From: JAGOUY01 sp964541725 | GTDB taxonomy: Bacteria > Patescibacteriota > Patescibacteriia > 2-12-FULL-60-25 | DNA: 27,994 nt | Assembly (NCBI GenBank): GCA_964541725.1 | Contig: CAZIQG010000004.1 | Location: 1-27,994, forward strand | Direction: 5' to 3' | In this document: piece by piece, positions 14,781 through 24,300 of the stretch | How the letters are laid out: every line of letters starts with the position of its first letter | Numbering within the stretch: position 1 is the first letter of the stretch | Made by a program: the position numbers and the translations under genes | The notes under the pieces: generated by a model | Databases searched by the model: none | What the model was told of the DNA's origin: nothing | Seen by the model: the letters and a program-made list of their open reading frames with translations, nothing else

Positions 14781-15359
14781 CTAGAAAACACAGCCGGTGG
14801 TTAAACATTTTCCTGTCCCAACAGGATTATACCCGTTTTCGATTTCTTGTGCATCTGTGTATCCATCCCCATCCGAATCTTTCTTGAGTGGATCAGTCCG
14901 ATACTTCTTGATTTCATCCCCATCAGACAGAGTATCCGCGTCGGTATCTGTCACATTAAGATCAGTTTGCGCATTCGCTTCTTGCTCATCTGTAAGTCCA
15001 TCCCCATCTGTATCAGCGGCTGGCGCAACCGGAGCTGCTACAGCAGACGAAGGAGGGATACCCACAGGAGCTGGAGTCACACTCGAATCTATCGTAGGAA
15101 CCGTGGGTAATTCTGGTAAGAAGAAAATAGGTTCATTCCCAGGAAGTGGCGCTCGTGGCACAGAAGTTGTTACCGATCCTTGTCCCGTCCCCGCAGGAGT
15201 TGGCGCGGCTATAGGCGCAGACGGTTGAAGCAACGGAAGACTTGCCGAAGAGCGTACCCTCAACCACCAAATCGTTCCACCAATAAGACCCACAGCCATT
15301 ACGGCCACAAGCGCAATCCAACCCCAGCGAGGTATTGTCATAGAAGGAGCATTATTCAT
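14781..15359 (-). CDS. Small single-pass membrane protein with three TSP3 calcium repeats and Cys tail
   Basis: A 192-residue protein with a short cytoplasmic N-terminus and one membrane helix at about 12-34. A proline/alanine-rich stalk of about 80 residues leads to three TSP3-type repeats (DTDGDGLTDEQE 116-127, DTDADTLSDGDE 138-149, DSDGDGYTDAQE 161-172). The end is NGYNPVGTGKCLTTGCVF. The last 18 residues match those of the 13872-14753 product at NGYNP-G--KC----C. It is thus the minimal form of the family. The ATG overlaps the end of the giant gene by eight bases, suggesting translational coupling. No ribosome binding site is visible. Function unknown; calcium binding is expected from the repeats. 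Confidence 0.87.
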   Translation of the reverse strand: MNNAPSMTIPRWGWIALVAVMAVGLIGGTIWWLRVRSSASLPLLQPSAPIAAPTPAGTGQGSVTTSVPRAPLPGNEPIFFLPELPTVPTIDSSVTPAPVGIPPSSAVAAPVAPAADTDGDGLTDEQEANAQTDLNVTDTDADTLSDGDEIKKYRTDPLKKDSDGDGYTDAQEIENGYNPVGTGKCLTTGCVF

Positions 15360-18300
15360 CTAAGAACGGTAAGGGGAACTGAGCAACGGGATTTCCAAGG
15401 ACAGAGTATGACGTATGAACAACCCTTCCACGTAACCCACTCATCCCGGCGGGAGGATCACAGACGAAGCGACCAGAGCCCGCATTAGGTACCGTAATTC
15501 GTCCCGTGGAAGCATCTTGTTCAAACGCAAGCCACAAAAATGGATTGCCACTTGAACAGGTAATACCAGATTCCGCTGGCGGGGTGATCGCAATTGAGTC
15601 CGTACCACTTAATACCTGCACACGCAAACCAATTTCCGTACTCATAAAGCGAGCAGGAGAAGAGAGCGTTGACCGAAGACTCGCTCCACCAGACGAAACA
15701 CGTATGATCTGTACTTCATACGGAGAAGATGCAAGGTTCGTACAAATATCCCCGCCCGCCGTACAGAGAATAGGCTCCATCCCAGTAGGAATAGTAGAAA
15801 CCTCTGTACAACCAGATATACCACATTCAACAATACGTTCAGCGCCACTAGAACACCCTCCAGCCGTGAACGTCGTCCCTCGCGGAGCATAACAACGATA
15901 CGGAACGCGAGCCGCCCCTCCTTCGCCCTCAGTCATTTCTGATTCCGCGTAGGGTGTGTTTTCAAGATAGAACTGATAAACGTCACCCGCCTGAGCAGAA
16001 CGAATATACTTAACCATCATCGGAGCAGAAGGTGTCGCTTCACGCACATACTCATCACAAGAGTTATTGTTCGTACAAGCTAAGGCGGTAAGCGGACCTC
16101 GAGGCCCTTGCGCACTTGCGATAATTCCGGGAACCGTTCCCGCGCGTAACGCCACACAATAAGCTTCGGTAGTAATAGCATGCCCCTTACAGCTTGCCAC
16201 CGCTCCCGGACGGAATGAAAGCGTAGGATACCCTTGCCACGTTAGTCCAGAACCAATATCACGCGAACAACAACGACCAGTAATAGAAGGAATGGAGCTA
16301 GCGGAACAGAGCGCTGTACCAGACACACACGCCGTCGAGCTAGCGTACCCCAATAATATTCCATCCGCCGCAGCAACCAAGGAGCCGGGACAGGAAGCAA
16401 CCGCTTGGTACTGAGTAACCACGTAATCAATAGGATCAATTCGGACTGCCGCAAGCGCACGGGCAATCGCATCTCGACCAACAGCCCCATCTGGAGCACA
16501 CGGAACACCTGTTCCACCAAAACCGGTAGGAACAGAACATTCCATGCCTCCACCATCACGCACCGAGCACGTTATTCGAGTAGGAGAAATGGCATCGACC
16601 AACGAACAAGCACGACGAGTATCAACAGAGCATCGCAACGAATTCCCAAAACGTGTTTCAGCTTTCACATACGATTGCGAGGCAGGAACAATCAAATGAG
16701 GGATGATGGATCGAACACGCTGACCGGTGCGACCAGGGATCGTGAGGAGAGGCAACCTCCCATTCCACGTAACCAAAACCCGTGTTTCACCGGGCAATAA
16801 TCCACCCGAACTCAAGACATCTGTATCCCCGGTTCGAGCCGTCAGCTCAATTCTTGCTCCACCGGTCACACGCGAGACAAAATCCAAGGGGCTGAACACT
16901 CCAAAATCAAACGGACGGTAGCCAAGATTTTCGACCGTTTCCACGGTAAGAGGATTATCACGCTCTGAAGAGATGACGATACGATACTGTCCACACTCTC
17001 TGCGACCATGAAGGTTGGGGGCGCTAAAGCGACCTTGGCCATCCGTAACTGTATCGACCACGGGATTGCCACGATAGGTAACAACGACACGTGCACCCGG
17101 AATCGGTAGACCCGCATCTCGATCAAACACCTCTCCACGTAACGTCGTTGCATTCTCTGCAGAAGGCGTCCCTAAACAGCTTCCACAACCCGCAAATCCA
17201 CAGCTCGTAGAACAACTAAGAGCATCCGCCATCGTTCCAGGAATACAGAACGCCTGATTGGTAATAGTTACGCGCTGATTTAGCTGTGGAGCACGTCCCG
17301 TACAGTTACCACCAGGACATGGACGACACTCCCCACCTCCAATGCGAACGCCGACCGTGTATCCGGAAGGATGACCACCAGGATACCCCTCTAGCAACGA
17401 ACAGGTTTGACAGTCGGCTGTGACACCGGTCGTGTTCACACACGCGATCGTTCCATCAGGGTTCGTCATGTACGGATAGGTATTACAAGTCGCGTTATTC
17501 GCATAATCATACCCAATCGCCCGACAAGAACTTCCAGGCGCCACCCCATCAAACGCACACCTACCTCCTCCTTCACACATAGCGTCCGTCGTACAACGGG
17601 CACCAACACTCGTGCCACCCACACATGCCCCCACAAAATCACACTGTTCGCGTCCATCGCGACGGCCATTCCCACAGAATCCGCCCGATTGAGCCTCGAC
17701 GCGACAAGACGTGGTACACACAGCACAGGTTAAACCATATTCTGAAGTACAAGCTGCACCATTGCGACCTCCACGCGCAGGATCACCATAATCACATTGT
17801 TCAGCGCCGGTGCGCAGGTATCCGTCACCACAGACATTGGCACGACACAAAGACGTACAACTGTCATTATCACTACTATTGCCGTCATCACAGTCTTCGC
17901 CTGTATCACGGACACCGTCACCGCACGTCCCGGCAGGCTGACAAGCTGACCAGGTTCGCCAGGTACATTGAGGTGCTACCTCCGCCCCTGAAGAGCTACA
18001 AGAACGCGTGCGCTGAGTTGGATAAGCATTACAACGACCGCCAGAGCCACATCCAGCATCCACAGTACAACCAACTTCAAAACGTGCAACACATCTTCCA
18101 CCAGCAGCAGGAACTGCACAATCTGCATCAGTTACGCAACGACGATGGTCACCATTCTCACAGATATTTCCCGATCCAATACAACGTTGCGCACGGATAT
18201 TGCGACAGTCATCCCAAATAGGATCCGTTGGAACCTCTGCATCAACCGTAGGACTTCCACAACGTCCAGCGGCAACACCAGGAATAGTACAGTCAGCTGA

Positions 18301-21300
18301 AGTAGTACAGGCCTTAACTCCCATAAATGGTCCGCTCGAACAGAGACTAGAAGTTGTCACCTCTGTTTGACCCGGCTCACATTGCTCACCATCCCCCGCT
18401 TGCACCGCTCCATCTCCACAGAAGGGCGCACGGCTTCTACAGTCAAACCCACAGCTTTGAGCAACGGTACACATTTCACGACCTGGTTCACTGGCACGTG
18501 TATCGCAATACTGACCATTTTGCGCGCCATTATCACAAGTTTCTCCTGGGCTTAATTCTCCATCTCCGCAACTTGCATCAACCCCGGTACACGTACGATT
18601 ACAACGACCATACGTCCCATTCAAAGCGCCATCATCACATACCTCTTCACCACCTGCACGTGGTATAGAGCTGATCGAAACACAGCGCATAACCGTTCCA
18701 GCCGCATCTCGCGCATCTGAACACTCCGCAGACACTCCTGTCGTTGCAGTAGAACAACTCTGCCCATATTTTATACCGGCTCCATCGCACAAATAGCGAT
18801 CAACGCGACCATTGCCACATAACCCAAGCGGAACACAACGCGTCGCTGGACCATCAATGAAGTTTTGGCACGTCGGGGCACAAATCTGTTGCTTCATGCC
18901 CGGTCGACCATCCGCCGCGACACAAGAAGCGGTAGCGGTTTCACCCACCTCACAGGCTTCCCCCGCACTCCGAATTCCATTGCCACACACCGCATCAATA
19001 CCAAATTCACGTCCTGTACAGACATTCTCATAACGCCATTGACCACCGGTCGCCTGACATGTTCCACGTGAACTTTCACGGGCAGTGCCAGCATAGTAGG
19101 TAACACACTGAACATCCGTTTGACACAATTGACCCGTATTACTACATCGTCGAGTTCCAGAAATCAACGGTGGTTGATAACGATCATAAGACGCGGCTTC
19201 TAACTCCGTTCCGAGCTCATACCCAAGACCATTCCCAATCGAGCGATATTGATAAAATCGTGATGGTCCAGACGTAAGACGAGGACACATAAATCGACGC
19301 GTACTCACCTCCCAACAGGTCGAAGGATCATAGGAAACAACCGCACCACTTGCACGAGGGATACCCGCACACGTCCCACCCACACGACAATCGCTTGCAT
19401 CCATGCATGGCTCGCCTGGCGTCGTAACACCCGCATATCGACAGCGACCACAGGTTAAGAAGCGATTCACCGGATCAATTGGCAGTGTTCCACCAAGAGC
19501 CTGACCTAATACCCCTTGCCAGCTTCCCCAACGACTATTGGTAATCCCTTGCAAATACGAACCATCTGTAATTGTAGGATAACGACCATCGCGTACACGA
19601 GCCGCCTCCAATTTCGTCATGTATGTCTGAAAGTCCGCCAAGCGCTGACCATCACGCTGGATTTTTGCTTTAAAACTTGCACACCGAAGCGTATCTCCAT
19701 GTGCCGCACACTCCCAATCAGAACTACACGAGACTACTCGCTGACGATCAAGGTACACAGCCCCCGCCTCTGTTTTACAGACATTCGAAGAGTCCGCTTG
19801 GATATTTACGTTAAAGACCCAATTCTGAACCAATTGATCAAAGATCTCTTGGGTTTGCGGTTGCGCATCCGGATTACGAGAAATAAGGTAGATCGTTGAC
19901 GTAACTGCACCACGCGTTGAATCTTGTAGGTTTGGAGCTGCTACATACACCGTTGCCCCATCTTTAATCGCCTCGTATCCATCCACCGCTAAAGACGTTG
20001 GGGAACCCGTGAACCCTTGCGCGGTATACCAAGCTCGAGCAGATAAATGAAGAGGGTTATCAAAGATACGAATACCAATTGCATCCTTCCGTAGAACAGC
20101 GGGCACATCTGCTGAATCAAGCGTTAAAAGATATTGACGTAATAACCCACGCGAGACATCTGCGGAAGAAGGAGGGGTAGGACGAATCGTAAGAGAAGGC
20201 AGGTCATCTGTGGAAGTAGCCGAAGCGCCCTCATCTAAACAATAATTCGTTCCAAAGTTGTAGTAAGGTCCATTCTCAAAGATCGTTCCCGTCAAAACGC
20301 TAGGCTCACCAGACCGAGGACGCGAATCACTGAATAGCAACGCTCCTTCATAACGGGTATCAGCCGATGGCCATGAACGTTGACACAAAGACACGGTCGC
20401 CAGACGCGCTGCTTCTAACGTAGTACCAGAGGTAGACGGTGTATTCACCGAATCACGGTTAATACCTACCCCAGCAAAAATAAGTGAGGATCCGGCTCGA
20501 TTCTGAGCCCGAATAGTAGAGGTGGTAGATTGCTGCGCTCGATCCGTCACCGTGGCACCAATTGTTAACACACGCGTCTCCGAAGAAAGCCACGGCTGCC
20601 AGCTCCATCCATACTCTGCAACTGATGAGATCGGTCTTAATACACCCTCCTGCGATGACATGACTGTGGCTGAAAAATCATGTGACTCACCCCGTTCTTG
20701 AAACAAGAATGGGTGATCCGCATTCGTATCACGAATCACGATATCATTTGCTGCGCAAATTCGATTACCCGTCGTAAACGCCCAACTCGTGTCCCCCGCC
20801 ATAACCACACCACGAGCATTACGCACACCTGATTTAGTCGCATCCGTCAAATCCAAATCACCCCTTACAATTAAACGATAGGTCGTTCCTGCACGCAGAG
20901 CGCGATCGAGAGCAAACACCACGCGGGTACCAGCACCATCGCGCTCAAAATGCATAGCCCCAGTGACTCCACCAAGACATACGCGTGGATACAAAGTCAC
21001 CGGAGTAGCTGCCTGTGTTCCAGCTGGACAAGCGCCTGAGGCAATTACCTCTCCTATCAAAAGATTTTGACGCAAGGAGGCCTCCTCCATGAGCTGATTA
21101 AAGCTCAAATAAATACTCGTATTACGACAAACGTTTGTGGCATCAGACAACGGATACCGAACACGTGTCACCTGAGGACGCGCCATACAACAACCATTCA
21201 CCGTAAGACCATTGCTTTCAATTGTTCGCCCTAGAACTGGATCGCCGATACATTCACGCTCTGCCGTAAATCCACACTGCAATCCATGCTGCGCCTCCCC

Positions 21301-24300
21301 CGTCTTCGTTGCATAGGTGGCCCGAACGCGGCTCATCATACGACCCTGAGTATCCGGCTCACGCTCACCGACGATCTGTGAAATTTGTTGGCCATCTGTT
21401 GCGCCATCACCACGCGTTGCCTCACATTGCTCACCCACGGTACGCAACCCATCTCCACAGATAGATGGATTCGGAAAATAACCGATCGACGATCCTTCCA
21501 CTAAACAACGTGCAGAACACCCATCTCCCGCTCGCATATTTGAATCATCACAATCTTCCCCGGCTTCTGTCGTACCATTTCCACAGCAGTTAAGACGCGA
21601 AGCTGCTGGACCCCCAGGCGCAGGACATACAGCTGTTCCCTCATTTAAACAAGTTACACGGTTACATCCAGTGGGCCAGCCCCCATCAGATCGACGCTCA
21701 CACGATTCACCAGATTCAAGGGTACGGTTGCCACAAATCGCCACCACTGCACGTGAACCCTCATGCAAACATTCCGGACTACACCCATCTCCAGCCCTTA
21801 AATTCCCATCATCACAAGTTTCCCCAGCTCCAACAGATCCATTTCCGCATTGACTGTCTTCACCTGGCGTCGTCACAGAACCGGAACCTAATGCCAAACA
21901 ACGATCCGTACAACCCGTGCCGGTAAGATTAAAGGTACAACGACCCCCACCGGTACAGTTATCATCACGCAAACACACGGCACCAACTCGATCACCACCC
22001 ACACAAGTCTTGCCGGGATCACACTGCTCTCCAGCATTTATGACTCCATTTCCACACGAGCCACCCATTACCCCTGACCAGACACAACTCGAGGTACACA
22101 AACTTCCTGACACACCATTTAATCCACCTCTATCTGCACTCCCCAAATCGCACTCTTCACCAGCTTGAGAGCCAGGAGGTAACACCCTACACGCTTGAGA
22201 TGAATCCGTACGCAGAACACAATCCGTGTCAGCTGGAGTACAAACACAGCCCGGTTCTGGTGGAGTACACGTAGGCGAAGCAGCGCGTCGACGACAACTC
22301 ATTCCATCCGTCGTCTCAACGATCGTATTGCCACAGCTCGCGATCTCCCCATCAACCCCTTCTGAGCCCATGTTCACACACCGACCACTGCAATTTGCTG
22401 GAAGAGCAGCACTAGTATCAATCAACCCATCACCTCGCGCATTAATAAATTTGGATACATCTACAAATTCAGAGTTCCAAACATAACTTCCGCGACTCAT
22501 CAAATATATCTCTCCGCACGCCTGAGAAAGACTGACGGGCTCAGCCGAGAACAACTCTCGCGCACCAACCACTGTTTCAACCTTTTGCAATGGCACAACA
22601 TCAAGGCGGGTAACATCACAAACACCTCGATTATCTTGACGAACTCGAAAGCGCCACGCAAACCCTTGGCGATCGTTTAAACCTGTTAATGGCAAACCTG
22701 TCACAGAACGCAATCCTTCACGCCCGGCAGGATCCGTATCACCTTTTAAAATCAACTTGTAGAAGGCGCCAGCTTCTAAGTAAGAAGCGCCTAACCCACT
22801 CACAGGATCAATCTCTAAACGCCGTGCACGACCCGCCGCACCGGTAATCGTTCTGGAATGAACAAGATTCACTGAACGAGTAGACAAGACAAGTGGCGTA
22901 GAGGGGGCAAACGAGCGGCAATTTTCGTTGGTACACTTATACAGCAGCACTTGGCGTGTCGTAGCAAACGCTGCATCCATAGGCACATTAAACTCTGCCC
23001 AAATCTTGGACTCAGTACACGCTTCATTGCAATTTGGCCCATACGACACAACTTGCGGAGGAATGAACCGAATGTACAACGGTGCCGTCCCGACAACAGG
23101 AGCATCACCCGTTGCTACGGCTCGGGCATTCACAAGTACGGGCGAAGTTGGACCCGTTTCATTTTGCGCTGTAGCCAGCTGACGCCATGGACAATGGGTA
23201 AGAATACCCCCCGTTCCCGCTACAGCAGCGCGACCACTTACAGGAGCACAGTCAATTCCACTGTAGTTCGAGAGAGTCGCTCGCGAATCCGCTGATAACA
23301 TTGTTCGACCGGTATACCAATTCCATGTCAACGTCGCAGGATTGATTTGAACACACTGGTCATCTGCTGATAAGGCATTTCCACGGTAAACGACCTGTTC
23401 CCCCAAATCACGTGCAGTAAATGGAGACGGAGTAACCCCTGCAGCACCAACGCGACATGGGATAGTCGAAGAAGCGGTCGAGAATTGAAAGCAATACCCC
23501 ATACCGGCCCCACAACGTGTCAGTGCACGCATAGCAATGCCATCCTGTGAGGCAACTCGCGTGGTCAAAGAGACATCATAGGTACTGGTTGCGCTCCAGA
23601 CCTCTGCTCCACCCGGAGAGGAAGGTGATGGCGAAAACGTGACCATGGTACGCCGTGCACTCAAGGCTCCGTCAGAATCATTGATTTCAAAACGCCCGCT
23701 CACAGGAACTTTCGTCGCACAAGGATTTACTCCGCTCGCTGTACATCGGCTAACGATAATATTTGAACTCGTAAGCGTGGCGCGATTCATGAGTGTATTA
23801 AAGCGAATGACCACCTCTGCATTCACACAGGCATTCGCTCCGCCAACCCTCCCATTCCACGGACTAGGAGAAGGTGGTAATCCAGCACGACCAGAGCACT
23901 CCTCCACGACCTCAGGATAAAGAGGGAGCTGCCCAGTCGACACCTCCCAACCATACATGGAAGACGCTGCTACCGCCGCACAGACACCGCGCACAGAACA
24001 CTGGCCGGAATCACGGCAACACGTTTCCGCGCCACACATAAGCGCATTTTCCGTACAATTACGCACAGCAAAATTCACTCCATTTGATGAAGAAGCTGAG
24101 CCGAGCGTGACACGCACAGGACCACTAAAAGCACCGTTTGGCACCGTGGCTATAATCGCACTATCCGTCCAGCGAGAAATAGCCGAAGCCGCAACACGAG
24201 CTTCAGGAAAAGACCCCTGAAACGACAGATTATCCGCACGCGACCCAAACCGTTCACCGGTAAGCGTCACAAGCGTTCCAACTGGTCCACCAACTGGCGC

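Noticed and set aside
17466..18668. Several 60-200 residue plus-strand and alternative minus-strand frames within the giant gene, rich in His, Thr and Arg
   Set aside because: They lie antisense or out of frame to the Cys/Gly-rich DUF4215-like blocks and reflect their biased codons.
17580..21900. Repetitive appearance that might suggest a CRISPR array or tandem DNA repeats
   Set aside because: The similarity is at protein level (CGNG..E.CDDGN Cys-rich repeats) with diverged DNA; there are no regularly spaced identical repeats.
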